6,491 bases of DNA from Bacteroidaceae bacterium. Its GTDB lineage: Bacteria; Bacteroidota; Bacteroidia; Bacteroidales; Bacteroidaceae. Under the pieces are notes generated by a model. The model was not told where the DNA came from. It saw only the letters and a list, made by a program, of their open reading frames with translations, and made no database searches. This document shows positions 1 through 6,258 of the stretch, one piece after another; the first letter of the stretch is position 1; each line of letters starts with the position of its first letter. The DNA lies in NCBI GenBank assembly GCA_024695315.1, contig JAILIJ010000095.1:1-6491 (forward strand), given 5' to 3'. The position numbers and the translations under genes are program-made.

Positions 1-1626
1 TGCCTGAATAGCAATATCAAACTGCTGACGTGGAAGCAAATCCTTAAGACGTTCACACATACGACGTCCAAGATTGACTGCATTATCAACATGTGTTAGG
101 GTTGACAACGCATCTACAGGCTCACCATTAAGAAGTATGTCAAGTTTTACGAGCTTACTTTCACGGAACCCATCTGGATGGTAGTCGAATGATGCGTATC
201 CACGAGAAATGGATTTCAACTTATCATAGAAATCAATGACGATTTCTCCCAACGGCATCATGAACTGAATTTCCACACGATTACCAGCAATAAAGTCCTG
301 TTTTACTAACTCTCCTCTTTTACCTAAACAAAGCGTCATTATCGGACCGATATAACTTGCTGTTGTAATCACAGTTGCACGTATATATGGTTCTTCTACA
401 TGATCAATAAGAGTTGGGTCAGGCATACCACTTGGATTATGTACTTCCTGTACCTCACCATGCTTATCGTAAACCATATAACTTACATTTGGTACAGTTG
501 TAATGACATCCATATTAAACTCTCGGTCAAGACGTTCTTGTACAATCTCCATGTGTAAAAGTCCTAAGAATCCACATCGAAATCCGAAACCTAAAGCAGC
601 AGAACTCTCATGCGTAAATGTCAATGAAGCATCATTGAGTTGCAACTTCTCCAAAGACGTACGTAGGTTTTCATAATCCTCAGTTTCTATAGGATATATA
701 CCAGCAAAGACCATCGGCTTAACTTCCTGGAATCCCTTTATTGCTTCCGTAGAAGGATTCAATAGAGACGTAATAGTATCACCGACCTTAACCTCTGTAG
801 CATTCTTAATGCCTGTCACAATATATCCAACATCACCCGTACGGAGTTCCTTCTTTGGAACCATATCCATCTTTAATGTTCCAATCTCTTCTGCTAGATA
901 CTCCTTTTTAGTATTGATAAAACGCACCTTCTCACCCGGATGCATGATACCATTTTCAATCTTAAAATAAGCTATGATACCACGGAAAGGATTAAATACT
1001 GAGTCAAAAATAAGTGCTTGCAAAGGTGCATTTTCATCTCCTACAGGATGCGGAACGCGTTCTACGACAGCCCGAAGTATATCTTCTACCCCCTCTCCTG
1101 TCTTACCAGATGCGTATATTATATCATCAAGATCGCAGCCGATCAAATCGACAATTTCATCAGCAACCTCTTCAGGCATAGCATTTGGCATATCAATCTT
1201 ATTTATAACTGGAATAATTTCCAAGTCATGATCAATAGCCATATACAAATTTGATATTGTCTGGGCCTGAACTCCCTGTGTAGCATCAACAACAAGCAAA
1301 GCACCTTCACATGCTGCAATACTGCGGGACACCTCATAAGAGAAGTCCACATGTCCTGGAGTATCAATCAAATTAAGGACAAATTTCTGACCATCGTACT
1401 CGACAGCCTTCTCGTTTTGCTTTTCAGGATTAGCCTGATATTGATACTCCATCTGAATAGCATGGCTTTTAATAGTTATACCTCGTTCCTGCTCCAGATC
1501 CATATCGTCAAGCATTTGCCCCTGAGTAATCTTTATTGTATTTGTCTTTTCCAACAGACGATCGGCAAGAGTACTCTTACCATGGTCTATATGGGCTATG
1601 ATACAAAAATTTCTAATATTCTTCAT
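1..1626 (-). CDS. lepA: Elongation factor 4 (LepA), C-terminus cut by window edge
   Basis: LepA/EF4 is a translational GTPase that binds the ribosome; it promotes back-translocation in vitro and has been linked to initiation and 30S assembly in vivo. The frame is open for 542 codons from ATG at 1626 to base 1. The G domain is intact: P-loop AHIDHGKST (residues 11-19), switch I RGIT (48-51), DTPGH (88-92), NKID (142-145), SGK (173-175). Domain II and the EF-G-like domains III and V follow; GFGFRCGFLGLLHMEIVQER and GYASFDYHPDGF are typical LepA segments. The family is about 595-610 residues, so only the LepA-specific C-terminal domain (about 50 residues) is missing, because the window ends. Residues 61-80 hold an apparent insertion between the switches. 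The start gives the usual N-terminus MKNIRNFCIIAHIDHG. There is no Shine-Dalgarno sequence, and the predicted 5' UTR is only about 14 nt. Confidence 0.97.
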   Translation of the reverse strand, partial: MKNIRNFCIIAHIDHGKSTLADRLLEKTNTIKITQGQMLDDMDLEQERGITIKSHAIQMEYQYQANPEKQNEKAVEYDGQKFVLNLIDTPGHVDFSYEVSRSIAACEGALLVVDATQGVQAQTISNLYMAIDHDLEIIPVINKIDMPNAMPEEVADEIVDLIGCDLDDIIYASGKTGEGVEDILRAVVERVPHPVGDENAPLQALIFDSVFNPFRGIIAYFKIENGIMHPGEKVRFINTKKEYLAEEIGTLKMDMVPKKELRTGDVGYIVTGIKNATEVKVGDTITSLLNPSTEAIKGFQEVKPMVFAGIYPIETEDYENLRTSLEKLQLNDASLTFTHESSAALGFGFRCGFLGLLHMEIVQERLDREFNMDVITTVPNVSYMVYDKHGEVQEVHNPSGMPDPTLIDHVEEPYIRATVITTASYIGPIMTLCLGKRGELVKQDFIAGNRVEIQFMMPLGEIVIDFYDKLKSISRGYASFDYHPDGFRESKLVKLDILLNGEPVDALSTLTHVDNAVNLGRRMCERLKDLLPRQQFDIAIQA

Positions 1627-1644
1627 AATAAAGTGAGTTTGGGG

Positions 1645-1675
1645 CAAAGTTACAAAAAAATGCGCATACTCTAAA
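1645..1675 (-). promoter_or_regulatory. Predicted lepA promoter overlapping the upstream terminator
   Basis: On the minus strand TAACTTTG (1652-1645) matches the Bacteroidota -7 box TAnnTTTG exactly. Nineteen bases upstream is TTTA (1675-1672), one mismatch from the -33 box TTTG. That -33 sits in the loop of the terminator hairpin of the preceding gene, and the -7 box begins right after its T-tract. Transcription should start near 1640, about 14 nt before the lepA ATG. Confidence 0.65.
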
Positions 1676-1691
1676 AGAGCAGCGCATTTTT
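1655..1691 (-). terminator. Intrinsic terminator after the DUF2582 gene (symmetrical)
   Basis: The arms 1656-1665 and 1682-1691 pair over 10 bp with a GCGC core. An inner 4-bp stem (1669-1672 with 1676-1679) closes a 3-nt loop. On the minus strand the hairpin is followed by a T-run of 7 (1660-1654). The run of A on one side and T on the other lets it work in both directions, but no plus-strand gene ends here. Confidence 0.8.
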
Positions 1692-1712
1692 AAACGATAT
1701 ATCCGCAAATAA

Positions 1713-1925
1713 TTACTTGATAGCGTAAGAATATGGATCCTTATCGTCACCAGTTTCATTTGTAATAAGCTTGTCCTCACGAAGCAACCATCCTAAGCCA
1801 AGAATAAAATCCTTTTCTGAAAGCTTAGTTGTTTTCTTAATTTGCTTAAATGTCTGTGGGGTTCCGGAAGCTGAAAGTGCCTTCCAAATAATTCCGGCGA
1901 TATTTCCCGCTTTTGCTTGTAACAT
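1713..1925 (-). CDS. DUF2582-type winged helix-turn-helix protein, 70 aa
   Basis: This 70-residue protein resembles the DUF2582 winged-helix family (Pfam PF10771), common in Bacteroidota and of unknown function. Family signs visible are the N-terminal AGNIAGIIWKAL (residues 6-17), a middle segment KQIKKTTKLSEKDFILGLGWLL (27-48, the likely HTH and recognition helix), and LREDKLI (48-54) leading into a wing. It is a single compact domain with no signal peptide, membrane segment or sensor domain. It could bind DNA or act as a protein-interaction wing; the sequence does not decide. It has its own near-consensus promoter at 2004-2035, a leader of about 75 nt, and a strong terminator, so it appears monocistronic. 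There is no Shine-Dalgarno before ATG 1925. I am sure it is a real gene, but its role is open. Confidence 0.85.
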   Translation of the reverse strand: MLQAKAGNIAGIIWKALSASGTPQTFKQIKKTTKLSEKDFILGLGWLLREDKLITNETGDDKDPYSYAIK

Positions 1926-1944
1926 AATCGAACTAATTTTACCG

Positions 1945-1992
1945 TTAGAATTTAACTAATACTTTAATCTCCATGAAAGTTAGGACTTCCAT
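1945..1992 (-). other. Possible 15-codon upstream ORF in the DUF2582 leader
   Basis: An ATG at 1992 opens MEVLTFMEIKVLVKF and stops with TAA at 1947-1945, wholly inside the predicted leader. The predicted transcription start (about 2000) lies 8-10 nt upstream, so the ATG would be nearly leaderless. It is out of frame with the downstream gene. A chance ORF of this size is common, and nothing shows that it is translated. Confidence 0.2.
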
Positions 1993-2003
1993 TTTTTCGT
2001 AGG

Positions 2004-2035
2004 CAAATATAGAAATTATTTAACTATGCAACAAA
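2004..2035 (-). promoter_or_regulatory. Promoter of the DUF2582 gene
   Basis: On the minus strand TTTG (2035-2032), a 20-bp spacer and TATATTTG (2011-2004) match both elements of the Bacteroidota housekeeping promoter (TTTG, 19-21 bp, TAnnTTTG) with no mismatch. This is the best promoter in the window. The start should fall near 2000, about 75 nt before the ATG at 1925. Confidence 0.8.
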
Positions 2036-2046
2036 TATTTTACAAA

Positions 2047-2165
2047 AAACTTTGTGCGCGAACACATTTTTTTGACATTTGAGTAGTATATCAGGACAAA
2101 TTCAGCATTTTTATGACCCTTATATACATTTATGTATAATCCACATTACATTTTGCACAAAGTTT
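2047..2165. repeat. 11-bp inverted repeat with 97-bp spacing, intergenic
   Basis: AAACTTTGTGC at 2047-2057 recurs as its exact reverse complement at 2155-2165. The space between is AT-rich and holds a second palindrome (2123-2138). The pair lies in the 325-bp gap between the TSCPD gene and the DUF2582 promoter. Each arm also resembles a -7 box with one mismatch (AAACTTTG), the two facing each other. It could be a paired operator, a long-range RNA stem, or chance. Confidence 0.5.
2123..2138. repeat. 16-bp palindrome, 7-bp arms
   Basis: TATACAT (2123-2129), a TT loop and ATGTATA (2132-2138) form a perfect inverted repeat. It has the size of a dimeric regulator site, or could be a small RNA hairpin. 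It is pure low-GC sequence, and no T-tract follows closely enough to make it a convincing terminator. Confidence 0.45.
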
Positions 2166-2220
2166 ATAGTCAGCATCACATTATTGTTCATGCATATTAT
2201 CATTGAAAATTAGAAGACTA

Positions 2221-2241
2221 CAAAATCTGTGCATGAGCACA
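2221..2241 (-). terminator. Weak hairpin just after the TSCPD gene
   Basis: Ten bases after the stop codon the minus strand reads TGTGC-TCAT-GCACA, a 5-bp stem with a 4-nt loop, followed by GATTTTG (2227-2221). The stem is short and the T-run is only four, so this is at best a weak terminator or a 3'-end stabiliser. Confidence 0.3.
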
Positions 2242-2250
2242 ACATAAATG

Positions 2251-2517
2251 CTATCCCTCTCCGATGTCTTCTTTTATTCCTTTAAGCGCAATGGCCAATT
2301 GATCTGGACACGAAGTACTCTTAGCACCACAACAAATACCTTCCAATCGTCCAATGACATCATCCATTTTTTGTCCTCGAACAAGAGAAGATATTCCCTT
2401 CGTATTTCCATTACATCCACCAATAAACTGCACATCATTAATAATACCAGTTTTCTCATCCACATCGATAAGGATATGTCTTGAGCATGTACCTTGAGTC
2501 TCAAATACCGTCTTCAT
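2251..2517 (-). CDS. TSCPD domain protein (TIGR03905-like), 88 aa
   Basis: This is a small cysteine-rich protein of the stand-alone TSCPD family (TIGR03905 type). Its name-giving motif TSCPDQL is at residues 68-74. Other family landmarks are TQGTCS (7-12), FIGGCNGNTKGIS (31-43) and GRLEGICCG (56-64). A related domain forms the C-terminus of some vitamin B12-dependent ribonucleotide reductases; the function of the stand-alone form is not known. Cysteines 11, 35, 63 and 70 sit in the conserved positions and may bind a metal or act in redox chemistry (inference); Cys62 appears extra. There is no signal peptide or membrane segment, so it should be cytoplasmic. The start gives the usual MKTVFETQGTCS N-terminus. 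No clear promoter lies between it and the terminator after yebC, so expression may rely on read-through or a non-consensus promoter. Confidence 0.88.
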   Translation of the reverse strand: MKTVFETQGTCSRHILIDVDEKTGIINDVQFIGGCNGNTKGISSLVRGQKMDDVIGRLEGICCGAKSTSCPDQLAIALKGIKEDIGEG

Positions 2518-2547
2518 ATCATTCTAAAATTAACCTTATAATGTTAT

Positions 2548-2602
2548 AAAAAACACCATTTGCACCTTATCCTCCCAAAGTAAGGAAGAATTTGGTGCAA
2601 AT
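2548..2602 (-). terminator. Intrinsic terminator after yebC
   Basis: The arms 2594-2602 and 2558-2566 (ATTTGCACC with GGTGCAAAT) form a 9-bp stem. The 27-nt loop can partly pair internally (UCC/GGA and UUA/UAA segments). On the minus strand GGTG and then six T (2553-2548) follow. The 4-nt gap before the T-run makes it less than ideal, so some read-through into the TSCPD gene is plausible. Confidence 0.6.
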
Positions 2603-2625
2603 GAAATATAAAGAATGAAGTAAGA

Positions 2626-3357
2626 TTACTTCATATTAGTATAAACATTCTGTACATCGTCAAACTCCTCAAGACGTTCTACCATCTTGTCAATAGTTTC
2701 ACGCTGCTCATCAGTAACATCCTTCAAGTCATTAGGAACATAAGTAAATTCAGCACCTGTGATTTCGAAACCATTATCTTCGAGGTACTTCTGAATCTGA
2801 GCGAACTGCTTAGGATCACCATATATAGTGATAGTAGTCTCGTCCTTTTCCTCATCATATTCCTCGTCAAACTCATCATTTACACCATACTCGATAGCCT
2901 CAAGCACGAACTCGTCCATATCCATATCAGCCTTTTTCTTGAAAGTAAACTGGCTGTAATAGTCAAAGAGGAAAGAAAGGGAACCTGTAGTACCCATGTT
3001 TCCGTTAAACTTATTGAATATAGAACGAACATCGGCAACTGTACGTGTTGTGTTATCAGTAAGCGTATCTACAAGGATAGCTACTCCGTGAGGTCCATAT
3101 CCTTCGTATGTTACGCTCTTCCATGCAGACTTATCCTTACCGACAGCATTCTTGATTGCGCGGTCGATATTATCCTTTGGCATATTCTCGTGACGGCATG
3201 TAGCAATCACGGCACGAAGATGTGCATTATTATCTGGGTCTGGTCCACCTTCAGCCACAGCGATAGCAATCTGCTTGCCAAGGCGTGTGAAAGTCTTTGC
3301 CATATTACCCCATCTCTTTAGTTTTCTCGCTTTACGGAATTCAAATGCGCGTCCCAT
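2626..3357 (-). CDS. yebC: YebC/TACO1/PmpR family protein
   Basis: This is a full-length YebC family member of 243 residues. The family was first annotated as transcription regulators (PmpR); more recent work places YebC and mitochondrial TACO1 at the ribosome, relieving stalls at proline stretches. Visible marks are the basic N-terminus RKARKLKRWGNMAKTF (8-23), PDNNAHLRAVIATCRHENMP (41-60, family signature), YEGYGPHGVAILVDTLTDN (84-102), and RSIFNKFNGNMGTTGSLSFLF (111-131). A strongly acidic stretch at 151-163 (DEFDEEYDEEKDE) leads into the last domain. The start MGRAFEFRKARK is the usual form in Bacteroidota, in place of the GHSKWANI form. No Shine-Dalgarno is present. It lies between the pheT terminator and its own terminator. 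I see no good -7 box in the 53-nt upstream stretch, so its promoter is unresolved. Placing it among translation genes fits a ribosomal role (inference). Confidence 0.96.
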   Translation of the reverse strand: MGRAFEFRKARKLKRWGNMAKTFTRLGKQIAIAVAEGGPDPDNNAHLRAVIATCRHENMPKDNIDRAIKNAVGKDKSAWKSVTYEGYGPHGVAILVDTLTDNTTRTVADVRSIFNKFNGNMGTTGSLSFLFDYYSQFTFKKKADMDMDEFVLEAIEYGVNDEFDEEYDEEKDETTITIYGDPKQFAQIQKYLEDNGFEITGAEFTYVPNDLKDVTDEQRETIDKMVERLEEFDDVQNVYTNMK

Positions 3358-3410
3358 TGTTTTGTATTATTCTAATTAATTATTACTATTTCTATTATAA
3401 AATATAAGAG

Positions 3411-3454
3411 CAAAAAGGTTTGCACATTATATATAATATATATGAAGCAAACCT
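3411..3454 (-). terminator. Intrinsic terminator after pheT
   Basis: AGGTTTGC (3454-3447) pairs with GCAAACCT (3423-3416) over 8 bp around a 23-nt AT-rich loop that contains its own ATATAT palindrome. A run of five T (3416-3412) follows on the minus strand. The T-run ends in TTTTTG, which could double as a -33 box for yebC, but no matching -7 box lies 19-21 bp downstream. Confidence 0.75.
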
Positions 3455-3463
3455 ATTTTGTTT

Positions 3464-6001
3464 TTATTTCTTTCCTCTTACCACAGCACCAGTGGCCTTT
3501 GCAATCTGCTGTTCAATCTTTGTCATTACAGCTTCAATTGCCTTATCATTAAGAGTCTTATCCTCACTCTGGAGAGTAAAGTTTACAGCATAACTTTTCT
3601 TTCCAGCTTCAAGATTCTTGCCTTCATAAACATCAAAGAGTTTAACCTCCTTAAGCGTTTTCTTCTCTGCAGAATAAGCAGCAGCTTCAATAGCAGCAAA
3701 CTCTACGTTTGAATCAACCAAGAGTGCAAGGTCACGGCTTACAGCTGGGTACTTAGGGATATCATAGTAAGTAACAGTTGTCTTCTTGATAAGCTTCATA
3801 AGATTTGTCCAATTAATGTCTGCATAATATACAGGAGCATCAACGTCCACTTTCTTAGTCTGTTTTTTGCTAACAATACCATACTCTACGATTGTCTTAC
3901 CACCACGATTCTTGATAGAAGTACCGATAGAGAACACGTCATTCTTGATTTCTCCGAATACAAGTGCTCCGAAAGGAACGCCAAGACGAGTCAGGATATT
4001 AAGCACGTATGCCTTGAGTTCATATACAGAAGAATCCTCATCTGCATGTGCCCAGTTTCCATTTACACGCTTACCTGTAACCCATAGTCCAAGATGATAA
4101 TCCTCGCTATATGCAGCAAGAATTTTCTTTGAAGAATCAGCACCAGCCTTAAGAGGTTCGCCATTCTCATCCACCTTAGGTTCATTCTTTTCTTCTGAGA
4201 AGTAATAGCAATTACCATACTCAAAGAACTTTAAGTCAGGCATACGACGATTTGAGTTGTGGTTGATACACTCAAGGCCACCGAACAACAATGTCTGACG
4301 CATAACACCCAGATCCTGTGACAGAGGATTCATCAAGTGTACACATCCGCTATTAGTATATGTAGCTCCCTCAGCCTCTTCGCCTTCTGGATAATAAGAA
4401 CTCTTAGTAAGTGAGTTATTAAGAATCTCATTGAATCCACAGCCCACAAGCTGCTCTGCAATAAGGTTCTGAAGCTTATTAGAACGGTCAAGTTCGCCCT
4501 TAGTAGTAAGCGAAGACTTAACCTGTGAAGGAATCTCCACATTATTATATCCGTAGACACGAAGAATCTCCTCCACTACATCACAAGGCTTCTTAACATC
4601 AACACGGAATGCAGGAGCCTGAACCTTCATACCCTCATCATCACTTTCAAGAATCTTGAAACCTAAGTCTACAAGTATTGACTGCTGAGTCTGAACAGGA
4701 ATTTCCTTACCTATCAAATCAGTAATATACTTATATGAACAATCAATAATAGCATCTTGTGGAAGAGTATTATCCTTGATATCCTTAATTTCCATAGAAA
4801 TCTCTCCACCAGCAAGCTCCTTAGCAAGAATAGCAGCAGCCTTAATAGCATAAATCTGCCCATTAGGATCTATACCACGTTCGAAACGGAAACTAGCGTC
4901 AGTTTGAAGACCATGACGACGAGCAGACTTACGAATCCATGTTGGGTGGAAATAAGCAGACTCAAACAAAACATTCTTTGTTGTCTCATAAGTTCCACTA
5001 CCCTTACCTCCGAACACACCAGCGATACACATAGGTTCCTCAGCATTGCAGATAGCAAGGTCACGCTCAGAAAGCTTATGCTCAACACCGTCAAGAGTGA
5101 CGAAAGGAGTACCCTCTGGCATAGTTTTAACAACAACCTTACCTCCCTTTATCATGTCAGCATCGAAACAATGAAGTGGTTGTCCGTAAGCCATCATGAT
5201 ATAGTTAGTAATATCTACAATATTATTGATTGGACGAAGTCCGATAGTATTAAGCTTTTCCTTTAGCCACTTTGGACTCTCCTTCACCTCACAGTTCTTA
5301 ACTGTAACAGCACAATAACGAGGACAAGCCTCTGTAGCCTCAACCTCAACAGCAATATTCAAGTCGTTAGAATCGATCTTAAATTCATCCACAGATGGAC
5401 GATGTAGACTTGTCTTATATCCATTCTGTTTAAGATAAGCGTAGAAGTCACGAGCCACTCCCCAGTGAGAGCAAGCATCAGAGTGATTAGGAGTAATATC
5501 AACCTCGATAACCCAATCGCTTGTTAAACCATAATATTCTGCAGCAGGAGTTCCAACTACAGCATCCTGAGGTAGAACAATAATTCCTGCATGATCCGTA
5601 CCGATACCAATTTCATCCTCAGCACAAATCATACCATTAGATTCAACTCCACGTAGTTTGCTCTTTTTAATAGTGAAACACTCGTCACCATCATAGAGTT
5701 TACATCCGAGCTGAGCAACAATAACCTTCTGGCCTGCAGCCACATTAGGAGCACCACAGACAATCTGTTGAACCACGCCATTGCCCTCGTCAACAGTAGT
5801 AATATGCATATGGTCGCTGTTTGGATGTGGTTCACAAGTTAGGACCTCACCAACAACGAGACCTTCAAGTCCACCTTTGATTGACTGGACCTCTTCAACT
5901 GCGTCAACCTCAAGTCCAACAGAAGTAAGAGCCGCAGCCACCTCCTGTGGAGTCATATCGAAGTCAACGTATTCTTTTAGCCATTTATAAGAAACGTTCA
6001 T
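3464..6001 (-). CDS. pheT: Phenylalanyl-tRNA synthetase beta subunit
   Basis: This is the beta chain of the alpha2-beta2 PheRS, which charges tRNA-Phe in the cytoplasm; beta carries tRNA binding and editing. All domains are present in 845 residues. The N-terminal tRNA-binding OB fold is at about 40-153, with HPNSDHMHITTV (59-70). B1/B4-type segments include DITPNHSDACSHWGVARD (168-185). The B3/B4 editing domain is at about 210-400: GQPLHCFD (273-280) with His277, and ESAYFHP (347-353) with Glu347, correspond to known editing-pocket residues, so editing should be intact. B5 is at about 405-485 (DVKKPCDVVEEILRVYGYNN), then the catalytic-like core. The FDX-ACB anticodon-binding domain is at about 750-843 (YPAVSRDLALLVD, KKSYAVNFTLQSEDKTLND). 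A charged segment at 603-626 looks like an insertion. The start MNVSYKWLKEYVD is canonical. pheS is not in the window. A promoter lies about 35-65 bp upstream, and a terminator follows the stop. Confidence 0.98.
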   Translation of the reverse strand: MNVSYKWLKEYVDFDMTPQEVAAALTSVGLEVDAVEEVQSIKGGLEGLVVGEVLTCEPHPNSDHMHITTVDEGNGVVQQIVCGAPNVAAGQKVIVAQLGCKLYDGDECFTIKKSKLRGVESNGMICAEDEIGIGTDHAGIIVLPQDAVVGTPAAEYYGLTSDWVIEVDITPNHSDACSHWGVARDFYAYLKQNGYKTSLHRPSVDEFKIDSNDLNIAVEVEATEACPRYCAVTVKNCEVKESPKWLKEKLNTIGLRPINNIVDITNYIMMAYGQPLHCFDADMIKGGKVVVKTMPEGTPFVTLDGVEHKLSERDLAICNAEEPMCIAGVFGGKGSGTYETTKNVLFESAYFHPTWIRKSARRHGLQTDASFRFERGIDPNGQIYAIKAAAILAKELAGGEISMEIKDIKDNTLPQDAIIDCSYKYITDLIGKEIPVQTQQSILVDLGFKILESDDEGMKVQAPAFRVDVKKPCDVVEEILRVYGYNNVEIPSQVKSSLTTKGELDRSNKLQNLIAEQLVGCGFNEILNNSLTKSSYYPEGEEAEGATYTNSGCVHLMNPLSQDLGVMRQTLLFGGLECINHNSNRRMPDLKFFEYGNCYYFSEEKNEPKVDENGEPLKAGADSSKKILAAYSEDYHLGLWVTGKRVNGNWAHADEDSSVYELKAYVLNILTRLGVPFGALVFGEIKNDVFSIGTSIKNRGGKTIVEYGIVSKKQTKKVDVDAPVYYADINWTNLMKLIKKTTVTYYDIPKYPAVSRDLALLVDSNVEFAAIEAAAYSAEKKTLKEVKLFDVYEGKNLEAGKKSYAVNFTLQSEDKTLNDKAIEAVMTKIEQQIAKATGAVVRGKK

Positions 6002-6036
6002 TATATTATAAAGTGTATTTTTTTCTTTTTAGCGCA

Positions 6037-6068
6037 CAAAGGTAGTCATTTTCACGCGAAAAGTGAAA
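6037..6068 (-). promoter_or_regulatory. Promoter of pheT
   Basis: On the minus strand TACCTTTG (6044-6037) is an exact TAnnTTTG box. With a 20-bp spacer, TTTC (6068-6065) stands at the -33 place, one mismatch from TTTG, and lies inside the tandem 7-bp repeat. The predicted start near 6032 leaves a leader of about 30 nt. That is too short for a T-box or an attenuator, and it has no Shine-Dalgarno. Confidence 0.7.
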
Positions 6069-6085
6069 AGTGAAAAGTGAAAAAT
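6058..6085. repeat. Tandem 7-bp repeat, four units
   Basis: GAAAAGT is repeated exactly three times head to tail (6058-6064, 6065-6071, 6072-6078), followed by a variant unit GAAAAAT (6079-6085). On the minus strand this reads as successive ACTTTTC units just upstream of the pheT -7 box, covering the -33 region. Such arrays can change length by slipped-strand pairing. Confidence 0.9.
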
Positions 6086-6221
6086 GCACATTAATATAAA
6101 AAAAAGCAATATACACTCACAATCCGCGTGTTAACAAAACAACATACGAGCAACAACTCATGCAAACAACTGCCCCCATTATCATCAATAAATTAAGCAT
6201 AAGTTACCTTATCCAAATACG
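6086..6221. other. Spacer with no recognisable gene
   Basis: Between the tandem repeat upstream of pheT and the terminator of the RNA unit I find no convincing ORF, no TAnnTTTG box on either strand and no strong hairpin. Only a small ATAAG-TTAC-CTTAT inverted repeat (about 6199-6212) is visible. Confidence 0.5.
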
Positions 6222-6252
6222 AAAAAAGGACAGACCAAAACGTCTATCCTTT
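6222..6252 (-). terminator. Intrinsic terminator of the SRP RNA / tRNA-Thr unit
   Basis: Arms 6242-6252 and 6225-6235 form an 11-bp stem on the minus-strand RNA, including one G-U pair (6231 with 6246), closed by a 6-nt loop. A run of six T (6227-6222) follows. It begins 6 nt after the tRNA discriminator base, so the primary transcript should end just past the tRNA. Confidence 0.88.
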
Positions 6253-6258
6253 CCTTCG

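Noticed and set aside
1..1626. lepA as a truncated pseudogene
   Set aside because: The frame is open to the first base and the sequence is conserved throughout; the missing end is due to the window edge.
974..1674. Plus-strand ORFs of 78-107 codons opposite lepA
   Set aside because: The minus-strand LepA frame is open and conserved over the whole stretch; the products look like random low-complexity translations.
1926..2250. Riboswitch or insertion-sequence remnant in the AT-rich gap
   Set aside because: I recognise no riboswitch core, and no transposase fragment or target duplication flanks the 11-bp inverted repeat.
2248..2504. Overlapping ORFs on both strands across the TSCPD gene
   Set aside because: Only the 2251-2517 minus frame gives a recognisable family with TSCPDQL and conserved cysteines.
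3358..3410. Promoter for yebC using TTTTTG of the pheT terminator as -33
   Set aside because: No TAnnTTTG-like box lies 19-21 bp downstream; the nearest candidate (TAGTAATA at 22 bp) matches poorly.
4757..5266. 169-codon plus-strand ORF opposite pheT
   Set aside because: It lies entirely antisense to the intact, well-conserved pheT reading frame, shows no family resemblance, and has no promoter box. It is a shadow of pheT codon usage.
6002..6031. T-box or Phe-codon attenuator controlling pheT
   Set aside because: The predicted leader is only about 30 nt, with no hairpins, no T-box motif and no Phe-rich leader ORF.
6058..6085. Short tandem repeat as a CRISPR or origin iteron array
   Set aside because: The units are only 7 bp with no spacers and no cas or replication gene nearby; it is better explained as a promoter-proximal simple repeat.
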